Source of the DNA: Exiguobacterium sp. AM39-5BH
GTDB taxonomy: Bacteria; Bacillota; Bacilli; Exiguobacteriales; Exiguobacteriaceae
Assembly (NCBI RefSeq): GCF_003467445.1
Contig: NZ_QSGS01000003.1
Span: 1 to 64,000, forward strand
DNA length: 64,000 nucleotides
Direction of reading: 5' to 3'
A program made the position numbers and the translations under genes. Positions 22,340 through 32,515 of this stretch are shown one piece after another; within the stretch, counting starts at the first letter, position 1, and each line of letters opens with the position of its first letter. A model generated the notes under the pieces. The model did not search any database. It had not been told where the DNA came from and was given only the letters and a program-made list of their open reading frames with translations.

Positions 22340-25186
22340 ATGGGAGAGTCGTCGAACGGTCGCGAAGCGTTGCAAGCATTTTATGGTCCAAACTTAGGCT
22401 ACATCGTTGAATTGTACGAGCAGTATGTGGAAGACCCAGAATCAGTCGATGCGGAGACGCGTCAATATTTTGATGAACACGGGGCACCGGAAGCGAGCGC
22501 ACTTGTCGCGCCGGCTGCAACGTTTGATTTAGAAAAAGTCGTGGCAGCGACACGGTTGGTCAATGATATCCGGGCACTCGGCCATAAAGCGGCCGACATT
22601 TATCCGCTCAAAGACCATCCGCGCGAGCACGGCTTGTTTGCGTTTAATCGCTACGGATTGAGTGAAGCAGACCTCGAGCAAGTGCCGGCCCACTTGTTGT
22701 CGGAAGACGTGCCGAAGCCTGGTGCGAATGCGCTCGAGCTCGTTCGTCACTTGCTTGATGTCTATACGGGCACGGTCGCCATCGAGCTTCGTCACTTGGA
22801 TGACATGGAAGAGAAGCGTTGGATTCGCCGCCGTATCGAGCAAGGCGCATTGAAAGCAAAATACTCGAAAAACGAGAAAATCGAGTTGTTCCAACGTCTA
22901 GCCGAGACGGAACTGTTCGAGTCGTTCCTTCATAAGACATATGTCGGGCAGAAGCGATTCTCGATCGAAGGGCTCGACGCGATGGTGCCGCTTCTTGACG
23001 CCATGGTCGGTGGCTTGATTTCGAGCGGATCCGAGCATATCAACATCGGTATGGCCCATCGCGGCCGCTTGAACGTGCTCGCGCATGTGCTCGGCAAACC
23101 GTATGAAATGATTTTTGCCGAGTTCCAGCACGCCCCGAATAAAGAGTTGATTCCGTCGGAAGGGTCGATCGGCATCAATTTCGGTTGGTCGGGCGACGTG
23201 AAATATCACCTCGGTCTCGACCGCCGAGTGTTGGAAGAGAAGAGGGAAGTCCGCTTGAACCTCGCCAATAACCCGAGTCACCTCGAGTTCGTCGGTTCGG
23301 TCGTCGAAGGCTATACACGTGCCGCACAAGACGACCGCTCGGAAAAAGGGATGGCCGTCCAACACGACGACAAAGCGGCATCGATTTTGATTCACGGGGA
23401 CGCTGCGTTCCCGGGACAAGGTATCGTCGCTGAGACGCTCAACATGACGAACTTGAAAGGCTATCGTACGGCTGGGACGGTCCACGTCATCGCCAACAAC
23501 ACAATCGGCTTCACGACCGATCCGAGCGACTCGCGCTCGACACGTTATGCGAGCGATATCGCCAAGGGCTATGAGATTCCGGTGTTCCACGTCAATGCAG
23601 ACGACCCGGAAGCGTGTGTCGCCGTCGCCAAACTGTGTAGCGAGTATCGTGCCAAGTTCCATAAAGACATCCTCGTCGACTTGGTCGGTTACCGCCGTTA
23701 CGGTCATAACGAGATGGATGAGCCGATGAACACGAACCCGGTGCTCTATAAAGCCATCAAAGAACATCAATCGGTCCGTCACGTCTATGCGGACATACTT
23801 GAAGCAGAAGGCATCATGTCGAAAAACGATAAGGCGATCATCGAACAGTCCATCGAGGAACGTCTCAAATCGGCCCGTGACCTCGTTCCGGCCGAAGAAG
23901 AAGATGCGAACATCATCTTGCCGGAAGCGGTCCACAAAGGATTCCCGTTTGTCGAGACGGGTGTGGCGCGTGACGTGCTCAAGCAATTGAATGACGAACT
24001 GCTCGTTTGGCCGGAAGGCTTCGGTGTGTTCCATAAGTTGCAAAAAGTACTCGACCGTCGTCGTGACGCGTTCGCGGACAACGGGAAAGTCGACTGGGGT
24101 CATGCCGAGACGCTCGCTTACGCCTCGATCATCTCGGACGGCACGCCAATCCGCTTGAGCGGTCAAGATTCGGAGCGCGGTACGTTCGCGCAACGTAACA
24201 TCATGTTGAACGATGTCGAGACGGGCAAGAAATTCTCGCCGCTCCACCATTTATCGACGGCGAACGCCTCGTTCTCGGTCCACAACAGTCCGCTCTCGGA
24301 AGGTTCCGTGCTCGGTTTCGAATATGGCTATAACGTCTTCGCCCAAGACACGCTCGTGCTTTGGGAAGCCCAATACGGCGACTTCGCCAACTCGGCGCAG
24401 GTCATGTTCGACCAGTTCATCTCGGCCGGTCGCGCCAAATGGGGTCAGAAGTCGGGTCTCGTCATGCTGTTGCCGCACGGCTATGAAGGTCAAGGGCCAG
24501 AGCACTCGAGCGCCCGCATGGAGCGTTATTTGACGCTCGCCGGAGAGAAAAACTGGACGGTCGCGAACTTATCGACGGCCGCGCAATACTTCCACATCTT
24601 GCGTCGTCAGGCGAAGATGCTCGGCACGGAACAAATCCGTCCGATGATCATTATGACACCGAAGAGCCTGCTTCGTCATCCGCTCGCAGCCTCGCCGGTC
24701 GATGAACTGTCCAACAGCAACTTCCGCCCAATCATCGAACAAGCCGGTCTCGGTGAGAATCCGGAGCAAGTCGAACGCCTCGTCTTCTGTTCAGGGAAGA
24801 TGGCAATCGATCTCCAAGAAGCGACGATGAAGTCAGAGGAGTCGCTCGACTTCTTACACATCATCCGCGTCGAAGAAATTTATCCGTTCCCGGTCCGTGA
24901 GATCCGTGAAGTGATCAACCGCTATCCGAACGCGAAAGAAATCGTCTGGGTGCAAGAAGAACCGAAGAACATGGGGGCATGGACATACATCGAGCCTCGT
25001 CTCGAAGCGGTCACATCGAATCGTCTGAACGTCCGCTACGTCGGCCGTCGCCGTCGTTCGAGCCCGGCTGAAGGAAATCCGACAGCCCATAAACAAGAAC
25101 AAGCACGCATCATCCGTGAAGCCATTTCGCGTGACGCCGTCTCGGCAGCTGCCGGCACGAGCACATACCAAAAAGATCGTAAATAA
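22340..25186 (+). CDS. odhA: 2-oxoglutarate dehydrogenase E1 component
   Basis: This thiamine-diphosphate enzyme decarboxylates 2-oxoglutarate and passes the succinyl group to the lipoyl arm of E2 in the TCA cycle. At 948 residues it is full length. The N-terminal FYGPNLGYIVELYEQY matches the E2-binding region, the central GMAHRGRLNVLAHV and GDAAFPGQG segments form the ThDP/Mg site (about 235-365), and the transketolase-like C-half ends with VWVQEEPKNMGAW. GGGGG precedes the ATG. A cre site is just upstream. odhB follows after 18 bases. Confidence 0.96.
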   Translation: MGESSNGREALQAFYGPNLGYIVELYEQYVEDPESVDAETRQYFDEHGAPEASALVAPAATFDLEKVVAATRLVNDIRALGHKAADIYPLKDHPREHGLFAFNRYGLSEADLEQVPAHLLSEDVPKPGANALELVRHLLDVYTGTVAIELRHLDDMEEKRWIRRRIEQGALKAKYSKNEKIELFQRLAETELFESFLHKTYVGQKRFSIEGLDAMVPLLDAMVGGLISSGSEHINIGMAHRGRLNVLAHVLGKPYEMIFAEFQHAPNKELIPSEGSIGINFGWSGDVKYHLGLDRRVLEEKREVRLNLANNPSHLEFVGSVVEGYTRAAQDDRSEKGMAVQHDDKAASILIHGDAAFPGQGIVAETLNMTNLKGYRTAGTVHVIANNTIGFTTDPSDSRSTRYASDIAKGYEIPVFHVNADDPEACVAVAKLCSEYRAKFHKDILVDLVGYRRYGHNEMDEPMNTNPVLYKAIKEHQSVRHVYADILEAEGIMSKNDKAIIEQSIEERLKSARDLVPAEEEDANIILPEAVHKGFPFVETGVARDVLKQLNDELLVWPEGFGVFHKLQKVLDRRRDAFADNGKVDWGHAETLAYASIISDGTPIRLSGQDSERGTFAQRNIMLNDVETGKKFSPLHHLSTANASFSVHNSPLSEGSVLGFEYGYNVFAQDTLVLWEAQYGDFANSAQVMFDQFISAGRAKWGQKSGLVMLLPHGYEGQGPEHSSARMERYLTLAGEKNWTVANLSTAAQYFHILRRQAKMLGTEQIRPMIIMTPKSLLRHPLAASPVDELSNSNFRPIIEQAGLGENPEQVERLVFCSGKMAIDLQEATMKSEESLDFLHIIRVEEIYPFPVREIREVINRYPNAKEIVWVQEEPKNMGAWTYIEPRLEAVTSNRLNVRYVGRRRRSSPAEGNPTAHKQEQARIIREAISRDAVSAAAGTSTYQKDRK

Positions 25187-25204
25187 GTTAAGGGGGAACT
25201 CATT

Positions 25205-26482
25205 GTGATCGAAATCAAAGTACCGGAATTAGCAGAGTCCATTACGGAAGGAACGGTCGCGTCGTGGCTCAAACAGCCAGGCGACCACGTTGAAAAAGGG
25301 GAAGCCCTCGTCGAACTCGAGACGGATAAAGTCAACATCGAAGTGCCCGCCGATGAGTCGGGCACGCTCGACGAGCAACTCGCGGCCGAAGGGGATACGG
25401 TCCAAGTCGGACAAGTGATCGCTCGCCTCAGCTCGGGCTCGGGTGGCGGCACGGCCGTCGCGACGAAGACAAAAACAGAAGCGGCGACGGAAGCTGCTCC
25501 GGCGCCGGCTGAGACGAAAGTCGAATCAGTCGGGGAAGCGAAGAAAGTCGAACGCCGTGAAGAACACGTCGCAAGCCCAGGCAAAGGACCGATCGCGACA
25601 CCGGCGGCCCGTAAATTGGCCCGTGAGAAAGGCATCGACTTGTCAGCCGTCCAAACGAACGACCCGATCGGCCGCATCAACGTCCATGATGTGACGAACC
25701 ACGAAGCAAAACCAGCACCGGCGCAACAGCAACAGGCACCGAAAGCCCCGGCAGCGGCACCGCAACCGGCAGCGAGCGGGAAAGAAGAAGAGCGCATCAA
25801 AATGACGCGGCGTCGTCAAACGATTGCCAACCGTCTCGTCGAAGTGCAACAGACGGCGGCGATGCTGACGACGTTCAACGAAATCGATATGTCGGCTGTC
25901 ATGGCGCTCCGGAAACGTCGCCAAGAGAAGTTCATCAAAGACAATGACGTCAAACTCGGGTTCATGTCGTTCTTCACGAAAGCGGCTGTTGCGGCACTCA
26001 AACGGATGCCGTACTTGAACGCTGAGATTCAAGGCAACGAGATTGTCTTGAAAAAATACTATGATATCGGTATCGCCGTGTCGGCTCCGGACGGCCTCGT
26101 CGTCCCGGTCGTCCGCGAAGCGGATCGCAAAAACTTCGGTGAGATCGAGAAGGATATCTTGCACCTCGCCGATAAAGCTCGCAACAACAAGCTTGGATTG
26201 AGCGACCTCACAGGTGGTACGTTCACGATCACGAACGGTGGCGTCTTCGGTTCACTCTTGTCGACACCGATCTTGAACGGACCACAAGTCGCCATCCTCG
26301 GGATGCACTCGATCCAACTCCGTCCGATCGCCATCGACGCGGAGACGATGGAGAACCGTCCGATGATGTACGTGGCGCTCTCGTATGACCACCGCATCGT
26401 CGATGGTCGTGAGGCTGTGACGTTCCTCAAACACATCAAAGACATGATTGAAGATCCAGAACAATTGTTGTTCGAAGCGTAA
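25205..26482 (+). CDS. odhB: Dihydrolipoyllysine succinyltransferase, E2 of 2-oxoglutarate dehydrogenase
   Basis: This 425-residue E2 has an N-terminal lipoyl domain with the lipoylated Lys at residue 42 (ETDKVN). An Ala/Pro/Glu-rich linker and an E3-binding domain (about 120-155, ATPAARKLAREKG) follow, with a second Ala/Pro linker. The catalytic acyltransferase domain ends with SYDHRIVDGREA (His at about 396). It starts with GTG, with GGGGG 9 bases before it. It is co-transcribed with odhA and followed by a strong terminator. Confidence 0.96.
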   Translation: MIEIKVPELAESITEGTVASWLKQPGDHVEKGEALVELETDKVNIEVPADESGTLDEQLAAEGDTVQVGQVIARLSSGSGGGTAVATKTKTEAATEAAPAPAETKVESVGEAKKVERREEHVASPGKGPIATPAARKLAREKGIDLSAVQTNDPIGRINVHDVTNHEAKPAPAQQQQAPKAPAAAPQPAASGKEEERIKMTRRRQTIANRLVEVQQTAAMLTTFNEIDMSAVMALRKRRQEKFIKDNDVKLGFMSFFTKAAVAALKRMPYLNAEIQGNEIVLKKYYDIGIAVSAPDGLVVPVVREADRKNFGEIEKDILHLADKARNNKLGLSDLTGGTFTITNGGVFGSLLSTPILNGPQVAILGMHSIQLRPIAIDAETMENRPMMYVALSYDHRIVDGREAVTFLKHIKDMIEDPEQLLFEA

Positions 26483-26486
26483 TACA

Positions 26487-26520
26487 AGCAGGTCCATGCC
26501 AAGCGGCATGGACCTGCTGT
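26487..26520 (+). terminator. Terminator after odhB
   Basis: AGCAGGTCCATGCC and GGCATGGACCTGCT pair perfectly over 14 bp around an AAGC loop, followed by GTTTAT. The gene on the other strand ends one base later, so it may serve both. Confidence 0.85.
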
Positions 26521-28115
26521 TTATGTGATGAGCGTCTCATCGAGCGTGATTTGATGCTTGCCGTTCGCTTTCGAACGGTATAAGGCTTGGTCGGCCCGTT
26601 CGATGGCGGCGTGCGGCACCGTCTCCGTGTGCCAGAGCGAGGCGCCGATACTTGCCCCGACGCTTGTCGACCCGTCTTCGATGACAATCGGTTCGGACAG
26701 GGAGGCGATGAGGTCTTGTCCAATCTGTGTGATCGATTGTTCGCTCTGTCCATTTCGTTCAAACAAGAGGAAGAACTCGTCCCCGCTCAACCGGACCGGA
26801 TAGGCACCGTCGAGCGTCACGCGCTTCAACCGTTCGGCAATCTCGATCAAGACGACGTCTCCTGTCGCGTGGCCGTACGTGTCGTTGACTGCTTTGAAGC
26901 CGTCGAGGTCGATATAGAAACAGACATACTCGTTCTTCGTCACTTGCGCTTCGTTCAAATAGTGCCGGAGCGCCGTCCGATTGGCGAGTCCGGTCAAAAC
27001 GTCGCGGTTGGCGAGCGACTCGTAGTGGACCCGTTCCGTCTCGGATTCGGTGAGGGAGGTGACGAGTGACTCGAGGGCGAACGCGAGCGACTCGATTTCA
27101 TGAATGCCGGACTGATGTGGGAACGTCTTTGCTTTCCCTTGTTTCATGAGAGTGGCCGTCTCCGTGATGCGTTGCAGCGGGCGCGTCACAATCGAGGCGA
27201 GGAACCATCCGAGCATCGACGTCACGAGCGAAGCGATGAGACCGATCCATAAGATTTTATTCTCAAGTTCGATGACCGGGGCGAATGCGACCTCGGTCGG
27301 CTGGCGAACGACAACGCTCCAACCGAGCCCGGCGTAATCTTCATAGCCTCACCGGTGGCGACGCCCGTCAAATACGTTTTGCCGTCTTGCCACGTATCGA
27401 CGTGCCAGCCCTCCTTTAAAGACGTCGGGAGCGGTTTGCCGATGAGGTGGTCAGGTCCGAGCAACACCATGTTGTCGCGTCCGCTGACGACGAACAAATC
27501 GGTGTAGTCGGATTGATGGTGGAGCGTCCGGTTGAAGTGGCGCAGCACTTCCTTGCCCCATTCCCAGCTGAGGTGGGTCGCGAGCACGCCTTGGAACGAA
27601 CCGTCGCGGACAAGCGGGACGCTGATGTCGACGAACTGGAGTACTTCACCACTCGGGTTCGGCAACAGCTCGGCGAGCAACACGGCTTCATGCACATCGC
27701 CGATGAACGGCTCAGTCTGTGCCTCGAGGAAAACAGGGCGTTCTTTGATGCTGGCGCCTTCTAAAATCCCGTTCGTCGAAGCGACGACGTTCCCCGACGC
27801 GTCGGTCACGCCCATCCACGAGAAAGCGGGAATGTTCGTCTGGACCTGGTCGAGCAACGCCCGACTCGAGGCGGGGTCGTTCAAGGCGTCAAGTCCTTGG
27901 AGCAATTGGACTTCTTGATAGCGTGACCACATGTAAAAGTCGAGCTTGTCGACGAGCTGGTGCGACGTCATCGACAACCGTTCCCCGATCTCCGCTTCGA
28001 GCGAGGCGGCGGACCGTTGACTCGTCATGTACGTCAACGTGATGGTGAGCAAAAAGACGAGCGTGGCAATGCTGAGCGCCAAGATGAGACCGAGGCGCAT
28101 CGAAAATGATTTCAT
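26521..28115 (-). CDS. Sensor diguanylate cyclase with extracellular Cache-like domain (one-base frameshift as read)
   Basis: Reading starts at ATG 28115, 9 bases after AGGAGG. Membrane segment 1 (about 8-28) precedes an extracellular domain of about 240 residues that looks Cache-like (DASGNVVAST, KTYLTGVATG). Near 27346 one base is missing on the coding strand (GAGGC-TATGAA). Restoring it gives GEAYEDYAGLGWSVVV and a second membrane segment, a HAMP-like linker and a GGDEF domain, in all about 531 residues. The catalytic motif is SGDEF at about 444-448, a variant still found in active enzymes. No RxxD inhibitory site stands at the usual place. It probably makes cyclic di-GMP in response to an external ligand. 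Confidence 0.78.
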
Positions 28116-28272
28116 GAACAAATTCCTCCTACAGTGACAATCTCCACTCTGTTCATCGTCATCTTTTCCGTGACATGAAGCGAAGTTATAAAAAAACAAG
28201 GTCGATTTCGTGGCAACGGATAGCGCTTTCGTTATAATGAAAGACGAATCGATACAAATAGAGGTGAGACGA

Positions 28273-28944
28273 ATGAAACAAAATAAACTATTGGTCGTCG
28301 CAACGCTCGTCGCAGTCGTGCTCGTTGCCATCGTGGTCGTCTTGATGAACCAACCGACCGAACAAGCCGAGACAGCGGCACCGGCGACGGCGGAACACGT
28401 GTCGACGAAAGGTCAGCCGACGCTCGGCGATGCGGATGCACCGGTCTCGGTTGTCGAGTTCGGGGATTACAAATGCCCGTCTTGTAAACAGTGGGGCGAG
28501 ACGGTCTATCCGAAGTTGAAAGAAGACTATATCGACACAGGGAAAATCAGTTTCAGCTACATCAATGTCCTGTTCCACGGACAAGAATCGATTTTGGCAT
28601 CGCTCGCGTCTGAGTCGGTGTATAAACAAGACCCGGACGTGTTTTGGGAGTTCCATAAGGCGCTATATGACGCGCAACCGGCGAACCAGCAACACGACGA
28701 GGCATGGGTCACGGTCGAGCGGTTGAAAGAGATTGCGAGCGAGACGACATCGGTCGACGTGGCGAAACTTGAAGACGATTTGAATGAGAACTCGACGGTG
28801 CTCGAACAGGTGAGCCTCGATGACGGGCTCGTCAAAGAGCACGGTGTCCAGTTCACGCCATCGATCATGATTAACGGCGTCATGCTAGAAGACCCGTTCG
28901 ACTATGAGACGATTGAGCGATTGATCGAGCAGGGCACACCATGA
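28273..28944 (+). CDS. BdbD-like thiol-disulfide oxidoreductase (DsbA family)
   Basis: This 223-residue membrane-anchored DsbA-family protein has an anchor at about residues 6-25 and a thioredoxin fold with CPSC at 68-71 (DYKCPSC), interrupted by an alpha-helical insert. A cis-Pro segment QFTPSIMING lies near 195. It oxidises cysteines of secreted proteins. ATG 28273 follows GAGGTGAGACG; the longer frame has no ribosome site. Its stop overlaps the bdbC start by 4 bases, as expected for a DsbA/DsbB pair. Confidence 0.9.
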   Translation: MKQNKLLVVATLVAVVLVAIVVVLMNQPTEQAETAAPATAEHVSTKGQPTLGDADAPVSVVEFGDYKCPSCKQWGETVYPKLKEDYIDTGKISFSYINVLFHGQESILASLASESVYKQDPDVFWEFHKALYDAQPANQQHDEAWVTVERLKEIASETTSVDVAKLEDDLNENSTVLEQVSLDDGLVKEHGVQFTPSIMINGVMLEDPFDYETIERLIEQGTP

Positions 28945-29357
28945 AGCAGTCGTTCTTGACCCGTTATGGTCTTTATCTCGCTTGGGTCGTCGCCCTCACG
29001 GCGATGCTCGGCAGTCTTTATTTCAGCGAGATTCGCGAGTTCGTGCCATGTGAGCTCTGTTGGATTCAGCGCATCTTCATGTATCCGCTCGTCATCCTGC
29101 TCGGGGTCGCCGTGTTCACAGACGACCGGACGGTGAAGAAGTATGTATTACCGCTCTCCATCATCGGAGGTCTGATTTCACTGTACCATTATTTGGTTCA
29201 AAAAGTACCCGGTTTCGCCGATATCAAGCCGTGCGTCCAAGGCGTACCGTGCAACGTGCAATACATCAACTGGTTCGGGTTCGTGACGATCCCGTTGCTT
29301 GCCTTGACGGCATTTACTATGATCACGCTCCTCGTCTGGCGCGTGAGACGCAACTGA
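28941..29357 (+). CDS. BdbC-like quinone-dependent disulfide oxidase (DsbB family)
   Basis: This 138-residue protein has four membrane segments and the two cysteine pairs of DsbB relatives, CELC at 37-40 and Cys98/Cys104 in the second outer loop. It reoxidises BdbD and passes electrons to quinones. The first gene base overlaps the stop of bdbD. The Sco gene starts 20 bases downstream, so bdbD-bdbC-sco form one unit. Confidence 0.92.
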   Translation: MKQSFLTRYGLYLAWVVALTAMLGSLYFSEIREFVPCELCWIQRIFMYPLVILLGVAVFTDDRTVKKYVLPLSIIGGLISLYHYLVQKVPGFADIKPCVQGVPCNVQYINWFGFVTIPLLALTAFTMITLLVWRVRRN

Positions 29358-29377
29358 CAACGAAGGAGATGGAACGT

Positions 29378-29956
29378 GTGAAGAAATGGATGCTTATCGG
29401 ATTGATTAGCCTCATGGCGGTGCTCGCCGCATGCGGCCAGGAGATTGAAGACCCGCTCAATTGGGAGATTGAGTCGTTCGACTATATGAATCAAAATGAA
29501 GAGATGGTCAGTCTGGATGATTTGAAGGGCAAGGTCTGGATGGCCGACTTCGTCTTCACGAACTGTGAGACGGTCTGTCCACCGATGACGTACAACATGA
29601 CGAAACTCAATGAAGCGCTCGTCGAAGAAGGCGTTGAAGATGTCCAGTTCGTGTCGTTCAGCGTCGACCCGACCGTCGACACGCCCGACAAAATCAAAGA
29701 GTTCATGGCAAACTATGATTTGGCGAAGGCCGATTGGCAGTTTTTGACGGGCTATTCGCAACAAGAAATCGAGGCGTTCGCGCAACAGAACTTCAAAGCG
29801 CTCGTCCGCAAACCGTCGGAAGGCACGCAAGTCGATCACGCGACGTGGTTCTATCTCGTCGACCAGGATGGGAAAATCATCAAAGCATATCAAGGATTCC
29901 AAGACGTGCCGATTGAGGACATCGTCAACGACATCAAGATTTTACAAGAATCATGA
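29378..29956 (+). CDS. Sco1/SenC-family copper-binding lipoprotein
   Basis: This 192-residue lipoprotein has a signal peptide ending in lipobox LAAC (Cys19), so it is anchored to the outer face of the membrane. The Sco copper/redox site is Cys63 and Cys67 (CETVC) with His154 (DHATW). Sco proteins mature the CuA site of cytochrome c oxidase. GTG 29378 is preferred because AAGGAG lies 9 bases upstream; the ATG at 29369 touches the ribosome site. It follows bdbC closely. Confidence 0.9.
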   Translation: MKKWMLIGLISLMAVLAACGQEIEDPLNWEIESFDYMNQNEEMVSLDDLKGKVWMADFVFTNCETVCPPMTYNMTKLNEALVEEGVEDVQFVSFSVDPTVDTPDKIKEFMANYDLAKADWQFLTGYSQQEIEAFAQQNFKALVRKPSEGTQVDHATWFYLVDQDGKIIKAYQGFQDVPIEDIVNDIKILQES

Positions 29957-30043
29957 GACGGCCTCGTGCCGTCTTTTCTGTGTTCAAAAACAGGGGAATC
30001 GGCGCAGGTGCCGTATAATAAAACAGTAGAGGAGTGGATGAAT

Positions 30044-31139
30044 ATGAAAAAGACGCTATTATTTTCACTGATGGGCATGGCCGCCGTGACGGGGACGTTG
30101 CTCACCCAATATAAACCGCTCGGGCAAAAGCCGAAGGCGCTCCGGTCGCCGAACCTCGTGAACGGCAAGTTCCGGAATCAGCTCGAGACACCGATGCGGT
30201 TTTCATCAGACGACATGATTTCGATGTCAAAAGAGTATCTGCATCCAAATGCGCACCGGAAACCGAGCACACGGTTACCGGTCGTCCCGATCGACTTCAG
30301 CGAGAAACTTGGGTCAAGCTTCACGCGCATCTATTGGCTCGGACACTCGGCGATGCTCGTCCAAATGGACGGCAAGATGATGCTCGTCGACCCGATGTTC
30401 GGACAGAGTCCGTCGCCGCTCCCGTTCGCGAAGAACGAGCGGTTCAGCGAGGATTTGCCGTTCGAGCTCGACGACTTGCCGGACATCGATGTCGTTTTGC
30501 TCACGCACGACCATTACGACCATTTAGACTATGCGACGATTCAAGCGATTAAAGACAAAGTTGCGGTCTTCATCGTCCCGCTCGGCGTTGGCAGCCACTT
30601 GAAACGATGGGGCGTCGGTGCGGAGCGCATCGTCGAACGCGATTGGGGCGAGACGTACGATTTTGGACCATGGACGTTCGTCTGCACGCCGGCGCGGCAC
30701 TTCTCGGGCCGCTCGCTCACCGACCGCAACACGACGCTCTGGGCGTCATGGGTCGTCCTCGGCGAGACGGACCGTCTGTTCTTCAGCGGGGACGGCGGGT
30801 ACGGGCCGCATTTTAAAGAGATTGGTGATGCGTACGGACCGTTCGACTTCGCAGCGCTCGAGTGCGGCCAATACGATGAGCGTTGGCCGGACGTGCATAT
30901 GCAACCGACTGAGACGGCACAGGCGTTCCGTGAGCGTGCGAGCCGACAAGATGCTGCCGATCCATTGGGGCGCGTTCACGTTATCGTTCCACGCCTGGTT
31001 CGACCCAGCTGAGCAGATGATGGGGCTCTTACCACGAGAGGACGTGCTCACGCCACGAATCGGTGAGCGGATCACGCTCGACGGACGGAACGACACGACC
31101 AACTGGTGGCGTGAGATCGAAGACACGAACAAGCGATGA
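30044..31139 (+). CDS. MBL-fold metal-dependent hydrolase, UlaG/NAPE-PLD-like (one-base frameshift as read)
   Basis: An N-terminal signal anchor (about 3-22) precedes a metallo-beta-lactamase domain with LTHDHYDHLD at about residues 154-163, WLGHSAMLVQ and a FSGDGGYG metal ligand loop. Near 30935 the frame changes by one extra base (GAG-C-GTGCGA). The restored protein continues FREVRADKMLPIHWGAF to about residue 364. A second gene of the same family lies at 38165. The reaction is not known. AGAGGAG stands 9 bases before the ATG. No clear terminator follows before the convergent MFS gene. Confidence 0.8.
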
Positions 31140-31161
31140 CCGACTCGGTCACCACTTGTTT

Positions 31162-32376
31162 TTACGAAGAGAGGCGTTCGGCCTCGTCCGTTTCGATATG
31201 CAGTTTGTGTTTGCGCGTATAGACGAGGAACGCCCCCGTCAAGAGAATCGAGCTGATTCCGAACAAGACGACCATGAGCTGTAAGCCGATCAAGTCGAGG
31301 AAGAAGCCGGTGACGAGCAACACGACTTGGAAGACGATCCGGTCGAGCATGTTCCGGAACGAGAAGAAACGTCCGTGATAGTCTTTCGGCATCCGGGTCT
31401 GGAAGATCGTAACGGCCGTCGGGAAGAAGCAGCCGACCGAGAAGCCGAACAAGACGAACGCGGCGATTGAGACGGCCGGGATGTCGGCGAAGTAGAGCAT
31501 GAGCTGAGCGACGCCAATCAAGAAAGAGAACGTGAACAAAATCGAGAACACCGAGAACTTTTCGCCGATTCGTTTGATGAGGAAGGCACCGGCCATGAAG
31601 GCGATCCCTTCGGCCGTGTAAATCCATCCTTTGATCGCCGTCGAATCCTGCAACTCGCTAATGTTGATGACGAGCAAATTGAAGCCACCGATGAAGAGCA
31701 GCGGGATGAGCGTCATGACGAGCGTCATAAAGATGACCGGAATCGATTTGATGATTGGAAAGACGTCCTTGAACCCGCCGGACGACTTGTCGACTTTCTT
31801 CGCGGATGGAGCGACGGTCTCATCAATCTTCAAGAACCACGTCGCCACGGCGAGGAGCAGATAGGCGACGAGAGAGAGCGCATAGACGTCTCTTAGCGAG
31901 ATGAGCGTGAGCAAGATGCCGGCGATGGCCGTTCCGATGACCCGGGATAGCGTCGACACGTTCATATGCACCCCGTTCAAGGCGAGCAACTCCCGTTCTT
32001 TGACGATGAGCGGGATGGCGGCCTGGAGCGCCGGGAAGTAGAAAGCGGCCGACCCTTGCAGGAAGACGAGGAAGACGACCATCCAAAGGACGCTTCCCGT
32101 CTCGATGGCGACGAACATGAACAGGACACTCAGTGCTCGGACAATACTTGAGATGAGCATGATTTTCTTTTTTGAGCCTTGGTCGGTCAGACGGCCGGCG
32201 AGTGGCCCGATGGCGACCCCGGCGAGCAATCCGCCAGCGAGGATGAGCGCCTTGACGAAGTCAGACGGCACTTTCTCCTGCATGAACTCCAAGTTGCCGA
32301 TGATGCCGAGCCAAAGCCCGAGACCGGCCACGAACTCCCCGGTCAAGATAATCCAGACGTTGCGATTTTTCCACAT
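31162..32376 (-). CDS. MFS transporter, probably an exporter
   Basis: This 404-residue protein has 12 predicted membrane segments with the MFS motif GRLTDQGSKKK between segments 2 and 3 (about 60-70). It resembles the MFS_3 group, which includes siderophore exporters. A near-consensus Fur-type box lies 28-42 bases before its start, which supports iron-linked export; the substrate is an inference. GAGG is 8 bases before the ATG. Confidence 0.85.
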   Translation of the reverse strand: MWKNRNVWIILTGEFVAGLGLWLGIIGNLEFMQEKVPSDFVKALILAGGLLAGVAIGPLAGRLTDQGSKKKIMLISSIVRALSVLFMFVAIETGSVLWMVVFLVFLQGSAAFYFPALQAAIPLIVKERELLALNGVHMNVSTLSRVIGTAIAGILLTLISLRDVYALSLVAYLLLAVATWFLKIDETVAPSAKKVDKSSGGFKDVFPIIKSIPVIFMTLVMTLIPLLFIGGFNLLVINISELQDSTAIKGWIYTAEGIAFMAGAFLIKRIGEKFSVFSILFTFSFLIGVAQLMLYFADIPAVSIAAFVLFGFSVGCFFPTAVTIFQTRMPKDYHGRFFSFRNMLDRIVFQVVLLVTGFFLDLIGLQLMVVLFGISSILLTGAFLVYTRKHKLHIETDEAERLSS

Positions 32377-32403
32377 ATGGTTAAGTCCTCGATTCTTATT
32401 AGG

Positions 32404-32418
32404 TAATAATAATTATCC
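32404..32418 (-). promoter_or_regulatory. Fur-like box upstream of the MFS exporter
   Basis: On the coding strand this reads GGATAATTATTATTA, 12 of the 14 defined positions of the 7-1-7 Fur consensus TGATAATNATTATCA. The mismatches are at the first and fourteenth positions. Family-box similarity leaves PerR or Zur possible. Confidence 0.55.
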
Positions 32419-32482
32419 TTCAGAACGATTTAGAAAGCTACAAAAAAGAAGCCGGGATTTGGCTATACGAATATGTATTTCC

Positions 32483-32499
32483 GTAATACAATGTATTAC
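32483..32499 (+). promoter_or_regulatory. Palindromic operator of the toxin-antitoxin promoter
   Basis: GTAATACA-A-TGTATTAC is a perfect 17-base palindrome 16 bases before the antitoxin ATG. Ribbon-helix-helix antitoxins usually bind such sites to repress their own operon. Confidence 0.6.
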
Positions 32500-32515
32500 A
32501 AAGGAGGGCGATCAT

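Noticed and set aside
22898..24250. A 450-codon minus-strand frame
   Set aside because: It lies entirely inside odhA, which is fully conserved, and has no ribosome site or recognisable domain.
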